DNA of 64,000 nucleotides, taken from Oscillospiraceae bacterium. GTDB taxonomy: Bacteria > Bacillota > Clostridia > Oscillospirales > Ruminococcaceae. A model generated the notes under the pieces. It was given only the letters and a program-made list of their open reading frames with translations. It did not search any database and was not told where the DNA came from. The DNA is taken from contig CADBXK010000001.1 of assembly GCA_902798695.1 (NCBI GenBank), positions 558,001-622,000 on the forward strand. Direction: 5' to 3'. The position numbers and the translations under genes are program-made. Of the stretch, positions 26,729-36,248 are shown one piece after another (within the stretch, counting starts at the first letter, position 1; the number at the start of each line of letters is the position of its first letter).

Positions 26729-27991
26729 TTAAACTTCAAAAACCAATTTACCGTCACAAAAAGTTTTAACAACCTTACCTTTAAGTCTCATTCCCTTAAA
26801 CGCAGAATTTTTCCCTTTGGAATAAAACTCTTCCGGCTTAACAATCCATTCTTTATTTAAGTCAACCAACGCTATATCTGCAGGCATTCCTTCAGAAATT
26901 TTTCCTCCAGTTATATTTAAAATTTTACTAGGATTACTTGACATCAATTTAACAATATCCATCAAACTCATTTTGTGAGAATGATAAAAATGTGTTAAAA
27001 CACAAGCTAAAGATGTTTCCAATCCAACTACTCCATTAGGAGCGCTCAAAAAATCTTCTTTTTCAGAAACACTATGAGGAGCATGATCTGTAGCAATACA
27101 ATCTATAGTTCCGTCCATTACAGCTTGTTCTATTGCTATTCTATCCTCTTCTGTTCTAAGTGGTGGATTCATTCTATAGTTCGCATCTTTGCTAAGCAAT
27201 ATATCTTCGGTCAACATAAAATAATGTGGACATGTTTCAGCTGTCACTCTAACTCCTCTGCGTTTAGCATCTCGTATTATATTTACACTACCAACAGTGC
27301 TAACATGCGCTATATGTATTGCACACCCTGTTGCAGCAGCAATTGCAATTTCACGCGCTGTAACAGAATCTTCACTAGCTCTATCTATCCCCTTAACACC
27401 AAGTTGTTTACTAATTTTTCCATTGTTAATAATTCCTCCATCAACAATGTCTAAATCTTCACAATGTGAAATTATCGGAACTTTTAAATCGTTAGCTTCA
27501 ATAATTGCTCGTCTAAGTAAATTAGCGTTTTCAACCGGTCTTCCATCATCTGAAAATCCTATAGCTCCACTCGAAACTAAACCTTCAAAATCCACCAATT
27601 CTTTTCCATCTAAACCTCTCGTTATAGCCGCAATAGGATATACTTTAGCTCTTGAATTCTCTGATTTATCCTTTATATAAGAAATTATTTCTGCACAATC
27701 GATAGTTGGAGATGTATTTGGCATACAAGCAGCAGATGTAACTCCTCCTGCTGCCGCCGCATTACATCCTGTCTCAATATTTTCTTTATAACAAAAACCT
27801 GGATCTCTAAAATGAACATGCATATCTACGATACCAGGAATAACTGTCAACCCTTCAGCATCAATAATTTTAGCATTTTCACAAACTAAATTCTCACCAA
27901 TCTTTTCTATGACACCATTTATTATTAAAATGTCTGAAACTTTGGTAATATTATCAAAAACAACATTTCCACCCTTTATCAAAAAGCTCAT
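26729..27991 (-). CDS. pyrC: Dihydroorotase
   Basis: PyrC cyclises carbamoyl-aspartate to dihydroorotate at a zinc site. The 420-aa protein has VDMHVHFRDPG (HxH metal ligands), PNTSPTID, SHCED, HIAHVSTVG and ATDHAPHS in the order of the class I amidohydrolase family. ATG 27991 is preferred because GGAGGG is 4-5 nt upstream; an earlier start would read through this RBS. It follows pyrR by 45 nt. Its substrate-making partner pyrB is not in the operon. Confidence 0.96.
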   Translation of the reverse strand: MSFLIKGGNVVFDNITKVSDILIINGVIEKIGENLVCENAKIIDAEGLTVIPGIVDMHVHFRDPGFCYKENIETGCNAAAAGGVTSAACMPNTSPTIDCAEIISYIKDKSENSRAKVYPIAAITRGLDGKELVDFEGLVSSGAIGFSDDGRPVENANLLRRAIIEANDLKVPIISHCEDLDIVDGGIINNGKISKQLGVKGIDRASEDSVTAREIAIAAATGCAIHIAHVSTVGSVNIIRDAKRRGVRVTAETCPHYFMLTEDILLSKDANYRMNPPLRTEEDRIAIEQAVMDGTIDCIATDHAPHSVSEKEDFLSAPNGVVGLETSLACVLTHFYHSHKMSLMDIVKLMSSNPSKILNITGGKISEGMPADIALVDLNKEWIVKPEEFYSKGKNSAFKGMRLKGKVVKTFCDGKLVFEV

Positions 27992-28036
27992 ATAACCCTC
28001 CAACAACACTAATTTATTAAATCATTCAAAAACCTA

Positions 28037-28600
28037 TCAACTAATATCATTGGAAATATCCCAAATAAAAACTCTATCGAATCCGTCTCTCTCTAAAACT
28101 TCAACTCTAATAGCTTCATTTCTCGAAGTCGGAACATTTTTACCAACATAATCCGGTCGTATAGGGACCTCTCTGTGTCCCCTATCTATTAAAACAGCAA
28201 GCTGTATGTCCCTTGGCCGCTCTCTATCCATTATTCCCTCAATAGCAGCGCAAACGCTCCTTCCTGTAAACATAACATCATCAACTAAAACAACCGATTT
28301 GTTTTCATAAGAAAAATCAATATCAGTCATATCCTTATGGTCTTGAGATGGCTTTCTATCATCTCTGTAGTTAGCTATATCTATAACACCTATGTTAATG
28401 TCTTTACATTCGAATTTTTTAATTTTTTGTTTTATTCTTTCAGCAATCTCGCAGCCTCTTCTATATATTCCAATTAAAACTATATCTGCAACCCCACGAT
28501 TTTTTTCAATAATTTGATAAGTCATACGTGTAATTGCTCTATCCATAGCAAATTTATCCATTATCTCAATTTTCTTCAACTTATGACAATTTTTATTCAC
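28037..28600 (-). CDS. pyrR: Bifunctional pyr operon attenuation regulator / uracil phosphoribosyltransferase PyrR
   Basis: PyrR binds UMP and the pyr leader RNA to favour termination, and has some UPRTase activity. The 187-aa protein has AITRMTYQIIEKN, VLIGIYRRGCEIA and the PRPP motif VVLVDDVMFTGRSVCAA, then RGHREVPIRPDYVGK. I set the start at GTG 28598-28600, behind AAGGAG and downstream of the leader terminator. The longer in-frame reading to 28687 would pass through the terminator hairpin and cannot be real. Confidence 0.95.
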   Translation of the reverse strand: MNKNCHKLKKIEIMDKFAMDRAITRMTYQIIEKNRGVADIVLIGIYRRGCEIAERIKQKIKKFECKDINIGVIDIANYRDDRKPSQDHKDMTDIDFSYENKSVVLVDDVMFTGRSVCAAIEGIMDRERPRDIQLAVLIDRGHREVPIRPDYVGKNVPTSRNEAIRVEVLERDGFDRVFIWDISNDIS

Positions 28601-28650
28601 AGTCCATTTACTCCTTGCAAAAAATAAAAACCCACAATTAAATGTAACTA

Positions 28651-28686
28651 ATAAAAAAAGCCAAACTGACACAAAACAGTTCGGCA
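28651..28686 (-). terminator. pyr leader attenuator terminator
   Basis: On the minus strand gccgaactg pairs with cagtttggc (9 bp, one G-U) over an 8-nt loop and is followed by seven T. It lies 50 nt before the pyrR start and about 100 nt after the PyrR-binding hairpin, the arrangement needed for UMP-dependent attenuation. Confidence 0.92.
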
Positions 28687-28780
28687 AAAGTCACAAATAA
28701 CAAATATTAGAGAACACTTAAATAAAAAACACACAATTCATCCAAGTCAAAAACAAATCTCCAATTAAAGAATTATTTAA

Positions 28781-28807
28781 CCGCCTTTCTAACCTCTCTG
28801 GATTAGA
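28781..28807 (-). promoter_or_regulatory. PyrR-binding anti-antiterminator hairpin
   Basis: The minus strand reads TCTAA-TCCAGAGAGG-TTAGA. A 5-bp stem encloses a loop matching the conserved CCAGAGAGG of PyrR binding loops known from Bacillus. A purine-rich GAAAGGCGG follows. With PyrR-UMP bound this hairpin would prevent the antiterminator and let the 28651-28686 terminator form. Confidence 0.92.
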
Positions 28808-28832
28808 TTAAAAACGTTTTGTATATGCTTAT

Positions 28833-28861
28833 ATTATATACTAACAAAAGCAACTTGTCTA
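28833..28861 (-). promoter_or_regulatory. Putative sigma-A promoter of the pyr operon
   Basis: TAGACA (28856-28861), a 17-nt spacer and a perfect TATAAT (28833-28838) on the minus strand give a leader of about 225 nt to the pyrR start. This fits the attenuator position. Confidence 0.75.
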
Positions 28862-28903
28862 GTAGCATTTTCAATATATTTTTAAAATATAAAAAAATAG
28901 TTC

Positions 28904-28932
28904 TTGATATGCTTGCCTATTATTGTTAAAAT
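28904..28932 (+). promoter_or_regulatory. Putative sigma-A promoter of the ECF S-component-like gene
   Basis: TTGATA (28904-28909), a 17-nt spacer and TAAAAT (28927-28932), about 60 nt before the start codon, divergent from the pyr promoter. The whole 393-nt gap 28601-28993 is accounted for by the pyr leader and these two promoters. Confidence 0.65.
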
Positions 28933-28993
28933 AATATTTGTAGATTTAAAACTATAAATTAACTTAATTTGATTAATTTTTGAGGAAATTTTT

Positions 28994-29698
28994 ATGTCTA
29001 GAATTAACAATTTTAATGATACAAATAACAATTTTAATGATACAAACATTATAACAAATCATTTTTTGAATAATAAAACAAAAAAGTTGTTTTTATTATT
29101 GTCATTAATTGGCATAATGATGTTATTTTATCTTTTTGAACTTAATAAAATACATATACATGGAACAACTGAAACATACTCTTTACTACAAATTCCAGTA
29201 ATAATAGGTGCTTGCATTGGGGGACCATCGGTTGGCTTAGTGCTATGTTTGGTATATGGTTTCGTAGATATGACATACGCAAGTTTCTCTATAAATTATA
29301 CCGATGTTTTAATTTCCCCTTTTGCTATAAGCAATGTAGGTTCCTATCATGTTTATGGAAATATTGTTTCGTTGTTCATGTGTTTCGTTCCAACAATATT
29401 TTTAGCATTAATTCCCAGTTTAATATTTAAATATTTTAAAAATAGTGGCAAAAGTTTTTGGCAGTTATTTCTATCTATAATCTGTACGTTTTTAGCTATA
29501 TTGTTATCATTTGGTGTGTTTATGGGTCTATTTAACCTAGTTTTTACAAACTATTTATCTGATGTTCATGGTAGTGAAAGATTCATACTTATAGTAAATT
29601 CATCTGCTACGCAAGCTTTTATTCAAAAATTATTAATTAATTTAGTAGTAGATCCTATTGCTATTTTTGCAATAAAAAATATAGCTCACTTCGATTAA
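28994..29698 (+). CDS. ECF transporter S component-like membrane protein
   Basis: A 234-aa integral membrane protein with about six hydrophobic segments. The LLQIPVIIGACIGGPSVGLV segment resembles the substrate-binding S components of energy-coupling factor vitamin transporters, which pair with a shared EcfA/A'/T module. None of those genes is in the window, so it would be a group II system. The substrate cannot be read. Next to a pyrimidine operon one could imagine a nucleobase-type ligand, but no leader riboswitch supports that. The N terminus contains a tandem NFNDTN repeat. Confidence 0.72.
   Translation: MSRINNFNDTNNNFNDTNIITNHFLNNKTKKLFLLLSLIGIMMLFYLFELNKIHIHGTTETYSLLQIPVIIGACIGGPSVGLVLCLVYGFVDMTYASFSINYTDVLISPFAISNVGSYHVYGNIVSLFMCFVPTIFLALIPSLIFKYFKNSGKSFWQLFLSIICTFLAILLSFGVFMGLFNLVFTNYLSDVHGSERFILIVNSSATQAFIQKLLINLVVDPIAIFAIKNIAHFD
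29006..29047 (+). repeat. 21-bp tandem duplication in the 5' end of the S-component gene
   Basis: Two back-to-back copies of a 21-bp unit (29006-29026 and 29027-29047) differ only in the last base. They encode a repeated hydrophilic NNFNDTN heptad before the first membrane segment. Being in frame, it changes only the cytoplasmic lead-in. Confidence 0.9.
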
Positions 29699-29743
29699 AT
29701 TTAGCACAAAACATTATATATTCAAAAAGGAAATTTTTAGTGT

Positions 29744-30682
29744 ATGAAAAATCCATTTATATATTCTATTGACAACAAACGATATCAAACTTGGAACTAT
29801 TATCTGAAACAAAAATTTGGACAAAAAGTTTGTAAGATTCCTGTTTCCGGAAATTTTACCTGCCCAAATAGAGACGGAACAAAAAGTTTTGATGGATGCG
29901 TTTTTTGTTCTGGCCTATCTCACGGTGAAATAATTGAAAATAACAATCTGCCAATAAGTCAACAATTAAATATTGGCAGATCAATTTTTTCTAAAAAATG
30001 GCCAAACTCTTTATTTTTACCATATTTTTCATATAATTCTTCAACATACGGTAAATTAAGTAAAATAAAACCATTGTTTGAAGAAGCATTAAATTATAAA
30101 AACGCTGTAGGGCTATGTGTAGCAACTAGAGCCGACTGCTTGAATGATGATATTTGTGATTATCTAGGAGAATTAAACAATAAAACTAATCTCTATATCG
30201 AAATAGGTCTACAAACTATTCATGACAAAACAGCAAACCTTTTAAATAGACAACACTCTTACCAAGAATTTTTAAATGGATATAATAAATTGATTTCAAA
30301 AAATATAAAAGTTTGCATACACATAATAAACAGCCTTCCTGGCGAAACAAAACAAATGATGCTTGAAACTGCCAAGGCTATTTCAAATTTAAACCCATTT
30401 GCCATAAAAATTCACATGCTATATGTTGCTAAAGGAACAACTTTAGAAAAATGGTATAAAAGCAATCAATTTTCACTAATGTCACGAGAAGAATATATAG
30501 ATACAGTGTGTGATCAAATAGAAATTCTTTCACCAGAAATTGTAATAGAAAGGTTAACTGGAGATTGCGTCAAAGAAAGTTTAATAGCTCCAATGTGGAG
30601 TTTAAAAAAAGTAACAATATTGAATGACATAGATAAAGAATTGGTTAGACGCAATTCTTTTCAAGGATGTAAATTAAAATAA
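29744..30682 (+). CDS. Radical SAM protein, YhcC/TIGR01212 family
   Basis: A 312-aa radical SAM enzyme. The cluster cysteines are in FTCPNRDGTKSFDGCVFCSG (about residues 38-57), a CX10-12CX2C spacing that differs from the common CX3CX2C and is a mark of the YhcC family. IEIGLQTIHDKTANLLNRQH and HMLYVAKGT blocks also fit. The reaction is not established for the family, and a role in tRNA modification has been proposed for relatives. ATG 29744 has AAAGGA upstream. It lies between the S component and the AlkD-like gene. Confidence 0.88.
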   Translation: MKNPFIYSIDNKRYQTWNYYLKQKFGQKVCKIPVSGNFTCPNRDGTKSFDGCVFCSGLSHGEIIENNNLPISQQLNIGRSIFSKKWPNSLFLPYFSYNSSTYGKLSKIKPLFEEALNYKNAVGLCVATRADCLNDDICDYLGELNNKTNLYIEIGLQTIHDKTANLLNRQHSYQEFLNGYNKLISKNIKVCIHIINSLPGETKQMMLETAKAISNLNPFAIKIHMLYVAKGTTLEKWYKSNQFSLMSREEYIDTVCDQIEILSPEIVIERLTGDCVKESLIAPMWSLKKVTILNDIDKELVRRNSFQGCKLK

Positions 30683-30710
30683 CATATTTATCTAACGGAG
30701 TTTGACTATT

Positions 30711-31502
30711 ATGAAACAATTTGTCCACACAAACTGGAATAATAAAAAATATTCTTCTCTAAAAACATGGCTTAAGAACAATTCAAATTTGAAATATAAA
30801 CAATTTCAGCAAAAAATTGTCAACACAAAGTTTCCTATAATTGGTGTAAAAATTCCAACAATTCGAAATATTGCTAATAATATTTTGAAAGGAAATGCTA
30901 AAAGTTTTTTAGAAGTTTGTAAAGAAGGCACCTTTGAAGAAATAATTTTAAAGGGAATAATTATTTCAAAACTAAATATCAGTTTTAATGAACGCATAAA
31001 AATTTTTGAACAATATACAAATATAATTGATAATTGGGCTGTTTGCGATATAGTCACTGGCTCATTAAAAGACTTTTCCAATAACAAAACAGATGGATAT
31101 GAATATATATTAAAATGTATACATTCTAACGACCCATGGAAAATTCGAGTAGGAATTGTTTCTATGATTTCATTTTATGTTGATGAATTATACATTGAGG
31201 AAATATTAGCTCACTGCAAATATATTTCAGACAAATTTTCCAAACTTAAAACTAAGCTGTCAAACAAACATGGTTCCCCCTATTACTATGTTAAAATGGC
31301 AAACGCTTGGCTAATATCAGTATGTTTTGCAAAATTTCCAACAACAACTAAAACTTTTCTAGAAACAAACCAAATTGAAGATGAAACATTTAAAATGTCT
31401 ATTCAAAAAATTATAGACTCACACAGAGTTTCAACTAAAGACAAAACATATGTAAAACAATTAAAACAACTACATAATAATATAAAACAATGCAAGCAAT
31501 AA
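30711..31502 (+). CDS. DNA alkylation repair (AlkC/AlkD-like HEAT-repeat) protein
   Basis: A 263-aa all-helical protein. The segments IGVKIPTIRNIANNI, NWAVCDIVTGSLKDF and WKIRVGIVSMISFYV match the ALK HEAT-repeat fold of AlkD-type DNA glycosylases, which excise bulky or cationic alkyl bases without base flipping. The WxxxD block (NWAVCD) holds the Trp and Asp of the active site. ATG 30711 follows a GGAG at 10 nt; a TTG at 30702 would sit too near the RBS. Its last 33 nt overlap the opposite-strand gene. Confidence 0.85.
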   Translation: MKQFVHTNWNNKKYSSLKTWLKNNSNLKYKQFQQKIVNTKFPIIGVKIPTIRNIANNILKGNAKSFLEVCKEGTFEEIILKGIIISKLNISFNERIKIFEQYTNIIDNWAVCDIVTGSLKDFSNNKTDGYEYILKCIHSNDPWKIRVGIVSMISFYVDELYIEEILAHCKYISDKFSKLKTKLSNKHGSPYYYVKMANAWLISVCFAKFPTTTKTFLETNQIEDETFKMSIQKIIDSHRVSTKDKTYVKQLKQLHNNIKQCKQ

Positions 31503-31871
31503 ACCATTATCACACTCCTGTCCCTGAAGCATTAAAATCAAAAATAACAAAAATATTCTATCGCTTTCCATATCTGGTAATATATTTTTTATTAAAGATG
31601 AAAACATATTTTTCTCACTTCTCATATCTATGTTTTTTTCTTTTTTTGATTTATGTGGAAATTTATTAACGTCACAGTCCGAAACATTGTTTTCACACAA
31701 ATCATTGTGTGTATTATTAATTTCTGAATTTTTTTCAGAAAAATTATCATAAAAATTAAATATTTGATTCTGCCTTACTTTTTGTTGTGCTTTTCTTTGC
31801 ATCTCACGCACTCTTTTAAGCGCATCTTCTTGCATAGCAGCAATATTATCCTGCGAGTAAACACCAGCCAT
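31470..31871 (-). CDS. Protein of unknown function with hydrophobic C terminus (133 aa)
   Basis: Not recognised. It begins MAGVYSQDNIAAMQEDALKR, a charged helical part. A low-complexity Asn/Ser/Asp linker follows (about 45-95), then a C-terminal hydrophobic region (RIFLLFLILMLQGQECDNG then LLLALFYIIM) forming a possible short membrane hairpin with an acidic turn. ATG 31871 has GAGGTG upstream. It is read away from groES, sharing the 256-nt gap with the groE promoter. Its 3' end lies inside the AlkD-like gene on the other strand. Confidence 0.7.
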   Translation of the reverse strand: MAGVYSQDNIAAMQEDALKRVREMQRKAQQKVRQNQIFNFYDNFSEKNSEINNTHNDLCENNVSDCDVNKFPHKSKKEKNIDMRSEKNMFSSLIKNILPDMESDRIFLLFLILMLQGQECDNGLLLALFYIIM

Positions 31872-32022
31872 TATTAAACTCACCTCTATCTTCAAAAAAA
31901 TCAAGATATAACCCATTGTATGCATATCAAAACTAGTTCGTGAATAAAATATACCGTGATATTTTTACATAAATTTTATATTTGTGCATATGTACCAAAA
32001 TAATATTTTTTTTATTAAGCAC

Positions 32023-32051
32023 TTGATTTTTTTTTATATATGCAGTAGAAT
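32023..32051 (+). promoter_or_regulatory. groESL sigma-A promoter
   Basis: TTGATT (32023-32028), a 17-nt spacer and TAGAAT (32046-32051) place the start of transcription about 5 nt before the CIRCE element, the usual geometry for HrcA control. Confidence 0.8.
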
Positions 32052-32062
32052 TAAAAATAGAT

Positions 32063-32089
32063 TTAGCATTCTAACTCTTAGAGTGCTAA
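32063..32089 (+). promoter_or_regulatory. CIRCE operator (HrcA binding site)
   Basis: TTAGCATTC, 9 nt, GAGTGCTAA. The consensus is TTAGCACTC-N9-GAGTGCTAA, so only one base of the left arm differs. HrcA represses groE from this inverted repeat and is released on heat stress. hrcA itself is not in the window. Confidence 0.95.
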
Positions 32090-32112
32090 ATCTAAGCATA
32101 CTAAACAAATGA

Positions 32113-34087
<1,975 letters not shown>

Positions 34088-34102
34088 TAGAATAATAATA
34101 TC

Positions 34103-34138
34103 AAAAAAGCAATCTGTAAATTTTCAGATTGCTTTTTT
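34103..34138 (+). terminator. groESL terminator
   Basis: A 14-bp perfect stem aaaaaagcaatctg / cagattgctttttt with an 8-nt loop begins 15 nt after the groEL stop. The T run is part of the 3' arm. Confidence 0.92.
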
Positions 34139-34168
34139 CATTTATATAATTTTTTAAAATAAAATAAG

Positions 34169-34192
34169 GCAGCTAAAACAAAATTTAACTGC
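34169..34192 (-). terminator. asnB terminator
   Basis: On the minus strand a 9-bp stem with one G-U pair (34184-34192 with 34169-34177, 6-nt loop) is followed by a T-rich run, 10 nt after the asnB stop. Confidence 0.75.
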
Positions 34193-34201
34193 TCTATTTT
34201 T

Positions 34202-36025
34202 CTATTCTAAAAAAAATTGATCATACCAAACTAGGAATGTATATATTGTCCAAATTTTACGGGAATTATCTTTCTTACCATTCTTATGATTTTCAAGCAA
34301 TTTCAAAATTTCACTAACATTAAAAAATTTAGAAGCCACTTTTGATGTGAAGGCATTTTTAACCACGTTATAATACTTATCATCTCTAAGCCAAACTCGT
34401 ATAGGAACAGGAAATCCTAATTTTTTCTTATCTGCAACCTGCTTTGGCATACGTCTTAAAGCTGCTTTTCTCAAAGCAAATTTAGTGTTTTCTTTATTAA
34501 CTCTAAATTTTAAAGGTATTTTTCTAGAAACTTCCACAATCTTTTTATCCAAGAAAGGAACTCGCAACTCTAATGAATTAGCCATACTCATTCTATCAGC
34601 TTTAAGTAAAATATCTCCAACCATCCACATGTTTAAATCTATAAATTGCATTTTTGTGACATCGTCTTTGTTCTTAACCATGTCATAAAAAGGCTTACAT
34701 ACCTTATCGGCAGATGGAGCATAAACTGGCTTTTTCAAAATCTTCTCTCGCTCACGTTTCTTAAACATATAAGCGTTTCCAATAAAACGTTCTTCAACCT
34801 TTTGGCCTCTACGAATAAAGTAATTAATTCCTCGTCTTTCTCCAAACAAAGATAAAACTTTTGCAACAAAATGTCTTATTCCATAAGGTATTTTTTCATA
34901 AAAAGCATTTTCTATAGGATCTTTATAGACATTGTATCCGCCAAATAATTCATCTGCTCCCTCTCCAGAAAGAACAACTTTAACATGCTCAGAAGCTATC
35001 TTACATACAAAATACAACGCAACCGCAGCAGGATCGGCCAATGGCTCATCCATGTGATATTGGATTTTAGCAAAATTACCCCAAAACTCTTCTGGTGAAA
35101 TAATTTTATTAATATTTTTTACTCCAATATATTTAGACAATTCTTCTGCATAATTAATTTCATTATACTGATGTTGCTCAAATCCAACAGTAAAGGTTTT
35201 GTCAACATTTGCAGAACACGCAACATAACTCGAATCTACACCAGAAGATAAAAATGAACCAACTTCAACATCTGAAATTTTATGTGCTTCAACAGAATCA
35301 TCAAAAACACGCTCAATTTCATCTGCCCAATCTCCAAGTTGTTTTCCGTATTCTTCTTCAAAATCAACCATCCAATAACGGCTAATTTCCAATTTATCAT
35401 TTTCATATACAAAATAGTGAGCAGGAGGCAATTTATAAACACCTTTAAAAAATGTTTCACAACAAGGTGAATATTGAAAAGACAAGTAGTTTTCTAAAGC
35501 TTTCCTGTTAAGTTCTTTGTTAAATGACGGATGTTTTAAAAAGCTTTTGATTTCAGAACCAAAAATAAAACTGTCTCCCATTTTTGCATAATGTAAAGGT
35601 TTTATTCCAAACATATCTCTAGCACCAAAAATACGTTTGTTATTTTTATCCCATATTATGAAAGCAAACATTCCGCGTAATTTTTTAACAAATTCATACC
35701 CATATTCCTCGTAGGCATGCAACAAAACTTCACTATCAGAATTGTTTGAAAAAACATGTCCACTTTTAACCAAAACATCACGCAACTCACGCGAATTATA
35801 TATTTCTCCATTAAACACTAAAACTAATGATTCGTCTTCATTAAACATAGGTTGATTACCAAACTCCAAGTCTACAATGGAAAGTCTTCTAAACCCTAAC
35901 GCTACGAAGTCATCAATATATTCACCACTAGAATCAGGTCCTCTGTGGATGATTGTATTCATCATATTTTGCAAAGTTTCCTTAGTTTGTTTAATATGAT
36001 TGGTAAACCCAACAAAACCACACAT
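34202..36025 (-). CDS. asnB: Asparagine synthase (glutamine-hydrolysing)
   Basis: AsnB makes asparagine from aspartate, ATP and glutamine nitrogen. The 607-aa protein starts MCGFVGF, where Cys2 is the N-terminal glutaminase nucleophile once Met is removed. IIHRGPDSSG and FNGEIYN complete that domain. The synthetase domain has the PPi loop FLSSGVDSSYV and VVLSGEGADELFGGY. ATG 36025 with AGAGGT upstream is required to expose Cys2; a longer reading to 36091 cannot be functional. Family AsnB proteins of this length also act on peptidoglycan or antibiotics, but housekeeping asparagine synthesis is most likely. Confidence 0.94.
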   Translation of the reverse strand: MCGFVGFTNHIKQTKETLQNMMNTIIHRGPDSSGEYIDDFVALGFRRLSIVDLEFGNQPMFNEDESLVLVFNGEIYNSRELRDVLVKSGHVFSNNSDSEVLLHAYEEYGYEFVKKLRGMFAFIIWDKNNKRIFGARDMFGIKPLHYAKMGDSFIFGSEIKSFLKHPSFNKELNRKALENYLSFQYSPCCETFFKGVYKLPPAHYFVYENDKLEISRYWMVDFEEEYGKQLGDWADEIERVFDDSVEAHKISDVEVGSFLSSGVDSSYVACSANVDKTFTVGFEQHQYNEINYAEELSKYIGVKNINKIISPEEFWGNFAKIQYHMDEPLADPAAVALYFVCKIASEHVKVVLSGEGADELFGGYNVYKDPIENAFYEKIPYGIRHFVAKVLSLFGERRGINYFIRRGQKVEERFIGNAYMFKKREREKILKKPVYAPSADKVCKPFYDMVKNKDDVTKMQFIDLNMWMVGDILLKADRMSMANSLELRVPFLDKKIVEVSRKIPLKFRVNKENTKFALRKAALRRMPKQVADKKKLGFPVPIRVWLRDDKYYNVVKNAFTSKVASKFFNVSEILKLLENHKNGKKDNSRKIWTIYTFLVWYDQFFLE

Positions 36026-36109
36026 AATCAAACCTCTTTTCTTTAAGTATAGAAAATGGGAATATATCATATACGACAAATATTTTTCCATATAAATCCC
36101 AAATTTATG

Positions 36110-36208
36110 GTAACAGTTCAGCTAATGTATTTATATGAGCAAAAGCAGCTGCACAGCAGCGGAAAGTACGCAGTACAACTTTGCGAATGGCGTGGGCTGA
36201 ACTGTTAC
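36110..36208. repeat. Structured 99-bp element with perfect 13-bp inverted ends
   Basis: The ends gtaacagttcagc (36110-36122) and gctgaactgttac (36196-36208) are exact inverted repeats. The 73 bp between them are visibly more GC-rich than the flanks and contain further small palindromes (gcagctgc, gtac-gca-gtac, aaagt...acttt). It lies between asnB and the broken MATE gene, at one edge of the accessory segment. A folded RNA hairpin, a miniature mobile element or a recombination footprint are all possible. I see no second copy in the window. Confidence 0.8.
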
Positions 36209-36248
36209 AATTTATCCTGTTTTTCCACATGAAAAACATTAAAGAATA

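Noticed and set aside
27074-27680. Two overlapping plus-strand open frames of 126-127 codons
   Set aside because: Both are antisense to the conserved dihydroorotase gene.
28601-28687. N-terminal extension of pyrR (29 residues)
   Set aside because: It would be encoded by the attenuator terminator and leader; GTG 28600 has a proper ribosome binding site.
36026-36091. N-terminal extension of asnB
   Set aside because: AsnB needs Cys at position 2 after Met removal; the extension would bury it, and AGAGGT precedes ATG 36025.
36110-36208. tRNA gene or CRISPR repeat as explanation for the structured element
   Set aside because: No cloverleaf or CCA-proximal features and only one repeat pair; no spacers and no cas genes.
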